Shown here: piece after piece, positions 1-7,628 of the stretch
Layout: the number at the start of each line of letters is the position of its first letter
Numbering within the stretch: position 1 is the stretch's first letter
NCBI GenBank assembly: GCA_041398225.1
Contig: JAWKVD010000030.1
Span: 1-31,541 of the forward strand
DNA length: 31,541 bases
Reading direction: 5' to 3'
From: JAWKVD01 sp041398225
GTDB taxonomy: Bacteria > Pseudomonadota > Alphaproteobacteria > Caulobacterales > Hyphomonadaceae
Translations under genes and position numbers: made by a program
Notes under the pieces: generated by a model
Told to the model about the DNA's origin: nothing
Databases searched by the model: none
Seen by the model: only the letters and a program-made list of their open reading frames with translations

Positions 1-17
1 CCCCGGTCTTGGGGGGG

Positions 18-746
18 CTAGTTCTCGGAGATGGCGTAGAGCGCCGAGCCGCGCTCGTGCAGCCAGTTGCGCGCTTCTTCCCAGTCGGGGATGCATTTCT
101 CGACCTGCTTCCAGAAGCGGGACGAGTGGTTCATCTCGCGCAGGTGCGCCACTTCGTGGGCGGCGACATAGTCGAGAATGAAGGGCGGGGCGCAGACCAG
201 CCGCCAGGAGAAGTTCAGCCGCCCTTCGGAGCTGCACGATCCCCAGCGCGAGCGCATGTCCTTGATGGCGATCGAGCGCGCCTGGACGTTGAGCGTTTCG
301 GAGTGAACCCGCACCCGTTCCGACAGATCGGTCCGGGCCGCGTTGCGCAGAAATCCGCGGGTCTTGTCGGAGAAGGATTCGCGCGGTCCGGGGATCAGCA
401 CCTGCGGCACGGTTCCGGTCTTGTCGACCCGGACCGTGCGGCCGGAATCGGCCCGTTTCAGCCTGTGAATAACGCCCCGGATCGGGATATAGGCGCCCGG
501 CCGCATGCGCACGGGCGGGGGCAGGGCGCCGAGCCGTTCGGCGATCCATTCAACGCGTTCATTGGCGAAGGAAATGGCTTCCAGAGCGTGTCGCAGGGCG
601 GGCGCCGTGGCGACCGCTTCGCGCGCATGTGGATCAATTCGCACGGAAATTCTGCGCGCGCGGCTATCTACGTTAACTCTAATCGGGACAGATGCGCCCG
701 ACTTCGCTATCAGAAAAACCCGGTGGTGCGATTCCGAGGCGATCAT
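18..746 (-). CDS. YgjP-type (DUF45, M48-like) zinc metallopeptidase
   Basis: A 242-residue cytoplasmic protein of the YgjP/DUF45 family, predicted zinc-dependent metallopeptidases related to SprT and M48 enzymes; the substrate is not known. The C-terminal third carries the metal site HEVAHLREMNH (about residues 197-207), in which the HExxH pair and the following His are the usual ligands, followed by an aromatic-rich tail (SSRFW, WEEARNWLHE) typical of the family. The segment RSRWGSCSSEGRLNFSWRL just before it is also a family hallmark. I start it at the ATG at 746, giving MIASES; a longer reading adds a low-complexity Arg/Ser N-terminus that runs into the promoter region of the divergent lipoprotein gene. 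No clear Shine-Dalgarno is visible. Family assignment is firm; role is inferred. Confidence 0.88.
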   Translation of the reverse strand: MIASESHHRVFLIAKSGASVPIRVNVDSRARRISVRIDPHAREAVATAPALRHALEAISFANERVEWIAERLGALPPPVRMRPGAYIPIRGVIHRLKRADSGRTVRVDKTGTVPQVLIPGPRESFSDKTRGFLRNAARTDLSERVRVHSETLNVQARSIAIKDMRSRWGSCSSEGRLNFSWRLVCAPPFILDYVAAHEVAHLREMNHSSRFWKQVEKCIPDWEEARNWLHERGSALYAISEN

Positions 747-805
747 GCTAAGGGCGTACCGTCGCGCGGCATACAACGCAACCCGACTCGAAGAGGGATA
801 TCCAG

Positions 806-2338
806 ATGAGGATGATGATCGCCTGCGCCAGTGCACTGGTGCTGACGGCTGCCTGCGGCAGCAGCAAGGACGCCCAGGCGGCGCTGGAAGCAATGAATCT
901 GGGGGAACCAGATTCCGGGATGATCCAATATGCCTCGAAATCGGGCTCCGGCGACAAAGTCACCCTGAAAGACGCCGTTCTGGGTCCCAAAGGGCAAGGA
1001 CTTTTCGAGGCCAAGACGGTTGAACTCGACGGTCTCGACCTGACCGAAGACGGCAAACCCACGCTCAGCGGCTTCGTGGTTAACGACCTGACGCTGCGTC
1101 AGATGCTGCCGGGCGTGACCTTCAGCATCGATAGCGTGGCCGTGAAGGGCGCCAACCCGGCGACCGGCTCCTTCCTCGCCAGCACGCTCACGTCCGAGGG
1201 ACCGGGCGCCCCGCCGGCGTTCGAGCAGTGGGGCTATTCCGAGATGTCGATCAAGGGCCTGAAAGTGGCCACCGACTTCTCGATGCTGGGCATGGGCGAC
1301 GGCTCGGTCACGATGGATCTTGGCCAGTTCTCGACCCACGATCTCAAGGACACGCAGATCGGCGAGGCGAAATGGGCGGGCTGGAAAGGCGCGTTCAACA
1401 TTCCGGTCGAAACCGGCGCGCCGTTCCCGATCGTCGGCAGCTACGACCTTGGCGATCTCAGCGTCAAAGGCATTCGCGCGGGCATCTTCGCCGAAGCGGT
1501 TAAGGCCGGAATGGAATCCGCGATGGACCCCTACGGCGCTTCCTCGGTGAACGAGAAGGTGATGGCCGCGATGACCAGCCCGATCGATCCGGGCTACGAT
1601 TCGGCGACGTTCTCAGGCTTCAACATCACGGCGTCGGGCGCGACGCTTGCGATGTCAGACACCAAGGCCACGGTCGGCCGCAATGGCGACGGCGTGGTGA
1701 CCAAAGTGTCCTCGCCGCACACCACGCTGACCTTCTCGGTCGATCCGGAAGCCGGCCAGATCGGCGCGATGGCGAACGAGTTCATGAGCAAGATCGGTTA
1801 CGACAAGCTCGCGATCTACGCCGAGGCGGAAGCGACCTACGAGCCGGAAGGCGACGTCACCCGCTATTCGAAATACAATCTCGGCCTCGACGACGGCTTC
1901 GATCTGCAGCTCTCCGGCGGGCTTGAGGGCCTCAAGTCGGCGCTGGTGTCGATCATGAACATGTCCGACACAATGGCGTATGGCGGCGAACCCGACATGT
2001 CGGGCTTCGAGAAAATGAAGATCGTCGATCTCGATCTGACCTTCACCGACAAGTCGATCACCGACCGCCTGCTCAAGCTGGTGGCGGAAGAAAACGGTCA
2101 GGACGTCGAGGCCCTGCGCAGCGACATCCTCGCCCAGATGTCGAGCATGAGCTCCGACATGGCGACCGACGGGCTCGATCCGGCGGTTTCGAACGAGCTG
2201 GTGACCGCGCTGTCCTCCTTCATCGAGAAGCCGGGCAAGCTGAAGATCACGCTCAAGCCGGCGACGCCGCTCGCGTTCGACGGTTCGTCGGAATACACCA
2301 AGACGGCGATGGGCTTCTCGGCGACCTACGAACCGTAG
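806..2338 (+). CDS. Hypothetical lipoprotein, about 510 residues
   Basis: I do not recognise the family. The N-terminus MRMMIACASALVLTAACGSS is a short lipoprotein signal peptide with lipobox LTAAC, so the mature protein should be a membrane-anchored periplasmic or outer-membrane lipoprotein with Cys at residue 17. The rest is rich in Gly, Ser, Asp and Thr, with alternating short beta-like segments (for example LDLTFTDKSITDRLLKL) and repeated phrases such as LTFSV, LDLTF and KITLKP, suggesting a repetitive beta-structure. There are no transmembrane helices and no obvious catalytic motif. It is transcribed alone: the upstream gene is divergent with about 60 bp between starts, and an intrinsic terminator follows the stop codon. 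Codon use matches its neighbours. Function unknown; possibly a cell-envelope structural or lipid-binding protein. Confidence 0.82.
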   Translation: MRMMIACASALVLTAACGSSKDAQAALEAMNLGEPDSGMIQYASKSGSGDKVTLKDAVLGPKGQGLFEAKTVELDGLDLTEDGKPTLSGFVVNDLTLRQMLPGVTFSIDSVAVKGANPATGSFLASTLTSEGPGAPPAFEQWGYSEMSIKGLKVATDFSMLGMGDGSVTMDLGQFSTHDLKDTQIGEAKWAGWKGAFNIPVETGAPFPIVGSYDLGDLSVKGIRAGIFAEAVKAGMESAMDPYGASSVNEKVMAAMTSPIDPGYDSATFSGFNITASGATLAMSDTKATVGRNGDGVVTKVSSPHTTLTFSVDPEAGQIGAMANEFMSKIGYDKLAIYAEAEATYEPEGDVTRYSKYNLGLDDGFDLQLSGGLEGLKSALVSIMNMSDTMAYGGEPDMSGFEKMKIVDLDLTFTDKSITDRLLKLVAEENGQDVEALRSDILAQMSSMSSDMATDGLDPAVSNELVTALSSFIEKPGKLKITLKPATPLAFDGSSEYTKTAMGFSATYEP

Positions 2339-2360
2339 GTCCCGACCGACTTAACAATGC

Positions 2361-2404
2361 GCGCCCGTTCCGCTGGATGCAGCGGGGCGGGCGTCGTTTT
2401 TTTT
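2361..2404 (+). terminator. Rho-independent terminator after the 806-2338 lipoprotein gene
   Basis: A 14-bp stem (2361-2374 with 2381-2394, including three G-U pairs) closes a 6-nt loop and is followed two bases later by eight consecutive T (2397-2404). It begins 22 bp after the stop codon. The T-run lies only on the plus-strand side, so it should end the lipoprotein transcript rather than the convergent senC message. Confidence 0.9.
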
Positions 2405-2460
2405 GGCGGCTGTTCTTGGCGGGGTCCCGCTTTCGCGAAGCCCCGGTTTCCTGAAGCGCG

Positions 2461-3051
2461 TCAGCGCAGCGCGGCGACGCAGGTCGCGATCGCCTCGGGC
2501 GTCTCGTCGGGCCTGAAATAGGTCGCCAGCTTCCAGTCCTCGTCCATCAGGAAGACCAGCGAATTGTGCGAGACGAGATAGCCGTCGGAGCCGTCGCCGG
2601 GATCTTCCTTCGAGAAGGTCGGGCCGTAGGCGCGCGCGGCCTCCAGCAATTCCTCTTCGGTTCCGGTCAGCCCCGTCACGTCTTTCGGAAAGCCGTTGGA
2701 ATGAATGTACTGCGTCAGCGCTTCGGGCGTGTCGCGGTCCGGGTCGACCGAAATGAACACGGTCTTGGGTACGGGCGCGTCCGGCGGCAATTGCCCAAGC
2801 GCCTGACCGAGCTTGAACATGGTGAGCGGGCAGATGTCGGGGCAGTAGGTGTAGCCGAAGAAAACCAGCGATTTTCGGCCCTTGAACGTGTCCTGGGTCA
2901 CGCGCGCCCCGGTTTCGTCGATCAGGGAGATCGGCCCGCCCAGCGCCGCCGTGGTCCCGTTGGGACATGCCTTCGCGACGGCGGTCTCCTGACCGGGCGC
3001 CCCACAGGCGGAGGCCAGAAGCGCGAGCACGAGCAAAGGGAAATTTCGCAT
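2461..3051 (-). CDS. senC: SCO1/SenC/PrrC family copper chaperone lipoprotein
   Basis: A 196-residue thioredoxin-fold protein of the SCO1/SenC family, which delivers copper to the CuA centre of cytochrome oxidase and takes part in redox signalling beside RegB/PrrB. The start MRNFPLLVLALLASACGAP is a lipoprotein signal peptide with lipobox LASAC, placing it on the periplasmic face of the inner membrane. The copper site is seen as CPDIC (Cys70, Cys74) plus His162 in VSHNS. Other family blocks are LVFFGYTYC, TVFISVDPDRDTPE and a C-terminal YFRPDETPE. It is divergent from regB with about 160 bp between starts, the same arrangement as senC/prrC and regB in Rhodobacter. The length is typical. A GC-rich gap separates its stop from the upstream convergent gene. 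High confidence. Confidence 0.95.
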   Translation of the reverse strand: MRNFPLLVLALLASACGAPGQETAVAKACPNGTTAALGGPISLIDETGARVTQDTFKGRKSLVFFGYTYCPDICPLTMFKLGQALGQLPPDAPVPKTVFISVDPDRDTPEALTQYIHSNGFPKDVTGLTGTEEELLEAARAYGPTFSKEDPGDGSDGYLVSHNSLVFLMDEDWKLATYFRPDETPEAIATCVAALR

Positions 3052-3113
3052 GCCCGGATATGGGCAAATGGGATACAGAAATTCAACCCAATGCGCCGAG
3101 ACCTGCTGACGCA

Positions 3114-3132
3114 CGCAATTTGCGGGCGCAAA
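3114..3132. promoter_or_regulatory. Overlapping inverted repeats between senC and regB
   Basis: In the 159-bp divergent region, CGCAA-T-TTGCG (3114-3124) overlaps TTTGCG-GG-CGCAAA (3119-3132), two perfect inverted repeats sharing the TTGCG arm. The pair sits between two divergent genes of one redox circuit and may be a protein-binding site controlling one or both. No strong -10/-35 pair was identified nearby. The regulator is not known; RegA itself or an Fnr-like protein are only possibilities. Confidence 0.35.
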
Positions 3133-3210
3133 CTGAACCGATGACCCCCTGATGGTCCCGTGAGGGATCATGCATACGACCCGCACACGCCCACCGATCC
3201 GACGGAGCCG

Positions 3211-4671
3211 ATGTCGAACTCCCTGACCAACACCGCCGCGGAGACGCTGCCGGCCGAGAGCTGGGAAGATGGCGCGCCGCCGGCCGTCAACGGACGCGCG
3301 GCGAAGGCCGCCGAGACGGGCGCGGTGCGGGACGCCCTGCGGACGCTTACCGACTCGGCGGGGCGCACCCGGCTGCGCACGCTGGTCTCGCTGCGCTGGA
3401 TGGCGATCGCGGGGCAGACGGCGGCGGTGCTTCTGGTGCGCTACGCATTCGGCTTCAACCTGCCGCTGACAGCTTGTCTGGCGGCGATCGGCGCATCGAT
3501 CTGGCTCAACATCGCGCTGATGGCGCTTTACCCGTCGCGGCATTTGTCGTCGGCTTCGGAAACCACCCTGCAGCTGGCGTTCGACATCCTGCAGGTGGCG
3601 CTGCTGATCGGTCTTACCGGCGGGCTGCAGAACCCCTTCCTGTTGATGATCCTCGCGCCGGTCACGGTGGGCGCCTCGCGGCTATCGCCGGTTCATGCGG
3701 CGCTGCTGGCGTTGCTGGCGCTGGGATGTTGCGCGGCGATGGCGGTCTGGGGAACGGACCTGCCATGGCGCTCGGGATCGTCGGTCACGCTGCCCTTCAT
3801 CTATCAGGCCGGACAGCTTGCGGCGGTTTCAATCGGGCTTGTCTTCTTCGCGGTCTCCGCCTGGCGCACCGGCCGCGACGAAGCGCACCTGGTTTCGGCG
3901 CTCGATGCGGTGCAGGCGGTGCTGGCGCAGGAACAGAAGCTCTCGGCGCTGGGCGCGCTGTCGGCGGCCACCGCGCACGAGCTGGGCACGCCGCTCGCCA
4001 CCATCCACCTCGCCGCCAAGGAGCTGGCGCGCGCGATCAAGACGGACGATCCGCGGCGCGAGGACATCGAGCTGATCGTCGAACAGTCCGAACGCTGCCG
4101 CACCATCCTGCGGCAGCTTTCCGAACGCCGGCAAAGCACGGATGCGGCGATGGCGCGCGCGCCGCTGCCGTCGCTGATCGAGGAGGCCGCCGGCCCGCAT
4201 GTCGGCTCCGGGATCGTGGTGCGCTGTTCGTGTTCGCCGCTGTCGGGCGTCGGCGGCGGCGAGGAGCGGGCGCCGACCGTCATCCGCAAGCCCGAGATCA
4301 TTCATGCGCTGGGGGCGTTCGTCGAGAACGCGGTCAGTTTCGCCAGCACGGAAGTCACGGTAAACGCCCGCTGGTCGGAAAAGGAAATCCGCATCTACAT
4401 AACCGATGACGGCCCGGGATTTGCTCCGACCGTGCTTGCAAAGCTGGGCGAACCGTATTTCAGCGAACGCAAGGTGGAGCAGCGCGGCGGCGGGTTGGGG
4501 CTGGGCTATTTCATCGCCGTCACGCTTCTGGAGCGGACAGGCGCGCGCATAACGCCCTATAACCGCCAATCCCCGGCGCGGGGCGCGGTGGTGCGGATAA
4601 CCTGGCCCAGAAACGCCCTCGAGGCGCCGGCGGGCTGGGAGCAAGAGGATGATCCTAGTCGGGATTTGTAG
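3211..4671 (+). CDS. regB: Redox sensor histidine kinase RegB (PrrB/ActS)
   Basis: The membrane histidine kinase of the global redox system: it senses quinone/oxidase redox state and phosphorylates RegA to control energy and carbon metabolism. About six hydrophobic segments fill residues 60-225; within them GGLQNPF (from residue 137) matches the RegB heptapeptide linked to ubiquinone binding. The H-box ATAHELGTPLATIHLAAKEL carries His256. The next helix has ERCRTIL with Cys296, equivalent to the redox-active cysteine of Rhodobacter RegB. The ATPase lobe follows with an N-box (ALGAFVENAVSFA), DDGPGFAP and GGGLGLGYF. I chose ATG 3211, which has GGAG upstream though at only 3 bp; a GTG at 3160 would add 17 residues without a visible ribosome site. 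It is followed 87 bp later by regA. High confidence in identity, moderate in start. Confidence 0.93.
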   Translation: MSNSLTNTAAETLPAESWEDGAPPAVNGRAAKAAETGAVRDALRTLTDSAGRTRLRTLVSLRWMAIAGQTAAVLLVRYAFGFNLPLTACLAAIGASIWLNIALMALYPSRHLSSASETTLQLAFDILQVALLIGLTGGLQNPFLLMILAPVTVGASRLSPVHAALLALLALGCCAAMAVWGTDLPWRSGSSVTLPFIYQAGQLAAVSIGLVFFAVSAWRTGRDEAHLVSALDAVQAVLAQEQKLSALGALSAATAHELGTPLATIHLAAKELARAIKTDDPRREDIELIVEQSERCRTILRQLSERRQSTDAAMARAPLPSLIEEAAGPHVGSGIVVRCSCSPLSGVGGGEERAPTVIRKPEIIHALGAFVENAVSFASTEVTVNARWSEKEIRIYITDDGPGFAPTVLAKLGEPYFSERKVEQRGGGLGLGYFIAVTLLERTGARITPYNRQSPARGAVVRITWPRNALEAPAGWEQEDDPSRDL

Positions 4672-4680
4672 TGCGGCAAG

Positions 4681-4715
4681 TTGGCCTAGGACAAATGCGA
4701 CAGTATAATGTCGTT
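4681..4715 (+). promoter_or_regulatory. regA promoter with an inverted repeat over the -10 box
   Basis: TTGGCC (4681-4686), a 17-bp spacer and a perfect TATAAT (4704-4709) form a sigma-70-like promoter in the 87-bp regB-regA gap, giving a leader of about 40-45 nt. The -10 box lies in the spacer of the inverted repeat CGACA-GTATAA-TGTCG (4698-4713). The whole element TGCGACAGTATAATGTCGT resembles the PrrA/RegA-type site as I recall it (YGCGRCR-N-TATA-N-GNCGC), with one extra base. The promoter call is strong; autoregulation by RegA is inference. Confidence 0.7.
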
Positions 4716-4758
4716 GTAACCGGTCCCAGTGGTCCGCAGAAACTGAAGGGAGCTGAGG

Positions 4759-5325
4759 GTGCAAGATTCAACCGAACCAGATAATCGGGTGGTTGCGCTC
4801 GACGACCGCAGATTGATGGTTCTCGACGACGACGCGCCGTTCCGGGCCCGCCTCGCGCGTGCGCTCGAGCAGCGCGGCTTCTCGGTTTCGGCCGTCGGGA
4901 CGGTTGCGGAAGCCAAGGACGTGCTGCGCGAAAACCCGCCCGCCTTCGCCGTGGTCGACCTGCGGCTGGAAGACGGTTCGGGCCTTGAAGTCGTCGACGC
5001 CCTGCACCAGGCCCGGGAAGACAGCCATGCGGTGATCCTCACCGGCTACGGCGCCATCGCCACGGCCGTCGCGGCGGTCAAGGCCGGCGCGATCGACTAC
5101 CTCCCCAAACCGGCCGATGTGGACGATGTGGTCAACGCCCTGCTGACGGGCCGCGAGGACAAGCCGGAGCCGCCGGAAAATCCGATGTCGGCCGACCGGG
5201 TGCGCTGGGAGCACATCCAGCGCGTCTACGAGCTGTGCAACCACAATGTCTCGGAAACCGCCCGCCGGCTGAACATGCACCGCAGGACGCTGCAGCGGAT
5301 TCTGGCGAAACGGGCGCCGCGATAG
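4759..5325 (+). CDS. regA: Response regulator RegA (PrrA/ActR)
   Basis: A 188-residue response regulator paired with RegB; it binds DNA to adjust respiration, carbon and nitrogen fixation and oxidase genes to redox state. The receiver domain (about residues 17-130) has the acidic pocket Asp23-Asp24, phospho-acceptor Asp67 (AVVDLRLEDGSG), Thr95 and Lys117. A Pro/Glu-rich linker (DKPEPPENP) leads to a Fis-type helix-turn-helix, residues about 148-188, including NVSETARRLNMHRRTLQR, which is nearly invariant in RegA/PrrA/ActR proteins. It starts at GTG 4759 behind GGGAG. Although it lies downstream of regB, it has its own promoter, so its level can be set independently of the kinase. Length and domain order are standard. 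Very high confidence. Confidence 0.96.
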   Translation: MQDSTEPDNRVVALDDRRLMVLDDDAPFRARLARALEQRGFSVSAVGTVAEAKDVLRENPPAFAVVDLRLEDGSGLEVVDALHQAREDSHAVILTGYGAIATAVAAVKAGAIDYLPKPADVDDVVNALLTGREDKPEPPENPMSADRVRWEHIQRVYELCNHNVSETARRLNMHRRTLQRILAKRAPR

Positions 5326-5446
5326 GCCCAGCCTTAAGGCTTGCGTCAAATTTCATCCGTATTGCCATGCCAAGGAGCATGGTGGAGGCCGCTGTTGCGG
5401 ACCTTTGGGCGTGTGCGCGGATTATGTCCGGGCGGAGGAGTACGCG

Positions 5447-5983
5447 ATGAGGCTGTCGGCTTGCGCCGGTAATGTTTCAGCACGTCTGGCCCTTGGCCTT
5501 GCGGTCGCCGCGTGCGCGCTTGCGCCGGTCGGGGCGGGCCGCGCCGAAGCCGAGGTGCAGGCGATCGGCCGCTACAAGGACTGGCGCGTCTATACCGAAA
5601 AGGTCGGCAAGGACCTGATCTGCTTCGCGGCTGTCGACGCCAGCGACAAGGCGCCCAAGGCGGTCGATCATGGCGACGTCACCTTCTACATCGCCACCTG
5701 GAAATCGGGCAGCGCGGTCAACCAGCCGAGCCTGCGCGTCGGATACGACCTGCGCACCGACATCCCGCCGGAAGCCAGGATCGGGCGCAGCCGTTTCCGC
5801 ATGTTCGCCGCCGGGCCGGAAGCGTTCGTCGAGGACTCGCGCGAGCGGTCGCTGGTCGATGCGATCAAGAAAGGCTCCGAGCTGAAAGTGGAGGCGGCGG
5901 GCAAGGACGCCCGCACGGCCTATCATTTCTCGCTGTCGGGGTCGTCCGACGCCATCGACAAGGCGCGCGCGCTCTGCCGCTGA
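5447..5983 (+). CDS. IalB-like (invasion-associated locus B) periplasmic protein
   Basis: A 178-residue exported protein. The start ATG 5447 is set by an excellent Shine-Dalgarno (GGAGG at 5434-5438) and gives an Arg-containing N-region, a hydrophobic stretch (LALGLAVAACALAPV) and a probable cleavage near GRAEAEV. The mature part begins with YKDWRVYTEKVGKDLICFA and continues with VTFYIATWKSG, SLRVGYDLRT, FRMFAAGPEAFVED, LVDAIKKGSELKVEA and ends in FSLSGSSDAIDKARALC, the block order of the IalB family (PF06776), common in alphaproteobacteria and named from Bartonella. Two Cys residues, near the start and at the penultimate position, could form a disulfide. The actual function in non-pathogens is not known. 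It appears monocistronic, 121 bp after regA; a small open frame overlaps its start (see findings). Confidence 0.8.
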   Translation: MRLSACAGNVSARLALGLAVAACALAPVGAGRAEAEVQAIGRYKDWRVYTEKVGKDLICFAAVDASDKAPKAVDHGDVTFYIATWKSGSAVNQPSLRVGYDLRTDIPPEARIGRSRFRMFAAGPEAFVEDSRERSLVDAIKKGSELKVEAAGKDARTAYHFSLSGSSDAIDKARALCR

Positions 5984-6107
5984 GGCGCGAGGGCGCCGAG
6001 GAAGAACGACGCGCCCGCGATCGCCCGACATGCGCCTTGCGCTGACCTGCATGGTCTCTAGTCTCCCCGCAAAACCGGACCGAAGTTCCGGATCAGGGAG
6101 AACCGCC

Positions 6108-7595
6108 ATGAATCTCAATCGACGCCTGTTCCTGTCGTCCGCGCTTGCGGCCTCACTTGGCGCCTGCACCTCGGTTGCGAACCAGACGGCGGGGTTGGGC
6201 GCCGGATCGAACGCGCCGCCCGACGCCACCGCGCTCGCTGAGATGATCCGAAAGGGCGACATCACCGCTTCGGAAGCGGTCGAGGCGGCGATCGCGCGCG
6301 CCGAGGCGGCGCAGCCGAAAATCAATTTCATGGTGTCGGACACGTTCGCGGACGCCCGCGCGACGGCGCGCGGCGAGCTGACGGGCCCGTTTGCTGGCGT
6401 GCCGTTCCTCGTCAAGGACCTCAACAACTTCAAGGGCGCGGTGACGCGGGAAGGAACGCGCGCGACGCGGGGCCGGGCGCCGGCGGACCATGACCAGCCC
6501 ATCGTCGCCGCGATGAGGAAGGCGGGCTTCGTCACCATCGGCAAGTCGGCCTCGCCGGAGTTCGGCTATCTGCCGACGACGGAGCCGCTGGCGTTCGGAC
6601 CGACGCGCAATCCCTGGAATACGACGCGATCCAGCGGCGGGTCTTCGGGCGGTTCGGCGGCGGCGGTCGCGGCGGGCGTCACGCCGATCGCCCACGCCAA
6701 TGACGGCGGCGGATCGATCCGCTTCCCGGCCGCCAATTGCGGCCTGTTCGGGCTCAAGCCGTCGCGCGGCCGGATGTATGACGAGGGCGGCGACGGTCCG
6801 CTCGACATCGCGGTGCAGGGCTGCGTCTCGCGCAGCGTGCGCGACACCGCCCGCTTCTTCGCCGCCACCGAGGAGACGCGCGAGGGCGCGCCCTACGCCC
6901 CGGTTGGACTGGTGAGTGCGCCGGGAACGAAGCGGTTGAAGGTCGGCGTCCTGCTCAAGACCTTCAAGGGTGCGGACCCCGATCCGGAGGTGGCGCTGGC
7001 CGTGCACCAGACCGCGCAGTTGCTCAAAGGGCTGGGCAATGAGGTGCGCGAGACGGCGTGGCCGATGGATCAGGGTTTCCCAGACGACTTCCTGGCGTTC
7101 TGGTCGCTGGGCGCCGCGATGGACGCCAAGGCGGTCGGCGAAGCGCTGGGCCGCGCGCCGACGGATCAGGACCTTGAACCGTTCAGTCTCGCCATGGCGT
7201 CGAACGCCGCGAAGATGTCGCCGGACGATATCCAGGGCGTTCAGAAACGCCTGCTGAAAGCCACCGCCGATTACGACGGCTGGATCGCCGGGTTCGACGT
7301 GGTGGTCTCGCCGGTGTTCGCCGCGCCGCCGCGCCCGCTCGGTTATTTCCGCGGCGACGTACCGTTCGAGGAGCTGCGCGAGCGGCTGATCCGCGATGTC
7401 GGCTATACGCTGATCCACAACGTGTCGGGCGCGCCCGCGATGAGCGTGCCGCTGGGCTGGTCGTCGGACGGGCTGCCGATCGGCGTGCAGGTCGGCGCCG
7501 GTCGGGGCGAGGAGCGCAAGCTTCTGGAGCTGGCGTTCGAGCTTGAGGCGGCGCAACCCTGGGCGGGGCGGCGCCCGGCCGTGTGGGTGGGATAA
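6108..7595 (+). CDS. Amidase-signature family hydrolase, Tat lipoprotein
   Basis: A 495-residue amidase-signature enzyme that should hydrolyse carboxamide bonds; the substrate cannot be told. The catalytic Ser-cisSer-Lys triad is visible: Lys103 in FLVKDLNN, Ser179 in GGSSGGSAA and Ser203 in DGGGSIRFPA, with the same spacing as in characterised family members. The start ATG 6108 follows GGGAG by 7 bp and gives MNLNRRLFLSSALAASLGAC, a twin-arginine motif (RRLFLS) followed by a lipobox (SLGAC), so the enzyme is probably exported folded and anchored as a lipoprotein. Its length is usual for the family. It stands alone, 124 bp after the IalB-like gene and convergent with the FemAB-like gene. Identity of the family is certain; a 6-aminohexanoate cyclic-dimer hydrolase-like activity is only one option. 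Confidence 0.92.
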   Translation: MNLNRRLFLSSALAASLGACTSVANQTAGLGAGSNAPPDATALAEMIRKGDITASEAVEAAIARAEAAQPKINFMVSDTFADARATARGELTGPFAGVPFLVKDLNNFKGAVTREGTRATRGRAPADHDQPIVAAMRKAGFVTIGKSASPEFGYLPTTEPLAFGPTRNPWNTTRSSGGSSGGSAAAVAAGVTPIAHANDGGGSIRFPAANCGLFGLKPSRGRMYDEGGDGPLDIAVQGCVSRSVRDTARFFAATEETREGAPYAPVGLVSAPGTKRLKVGVLLKTFKGADPDPEVALAVHQTAQLLKGLGNEVRETAWPMDQGFPDDFLAFWSLGAAMDAKAVGEALGRAPTDQDLEPFSLAMASNAAKMSPDDIQGVQKRLLKATADYDGWIAGFDVVVSPVFAAPPRPLGYFRGDVPFEELRERLIRDVGYTLIHNVSGAPAMSVPLGWSSDGLPIGVQVGAGRGEERKLLELAFELEAAQPWAGRRPAVWVG

Positions 7596-7628
7596 CCGCT
7601 TCCCGCAAACCTATCGGCCAGCGGACAG

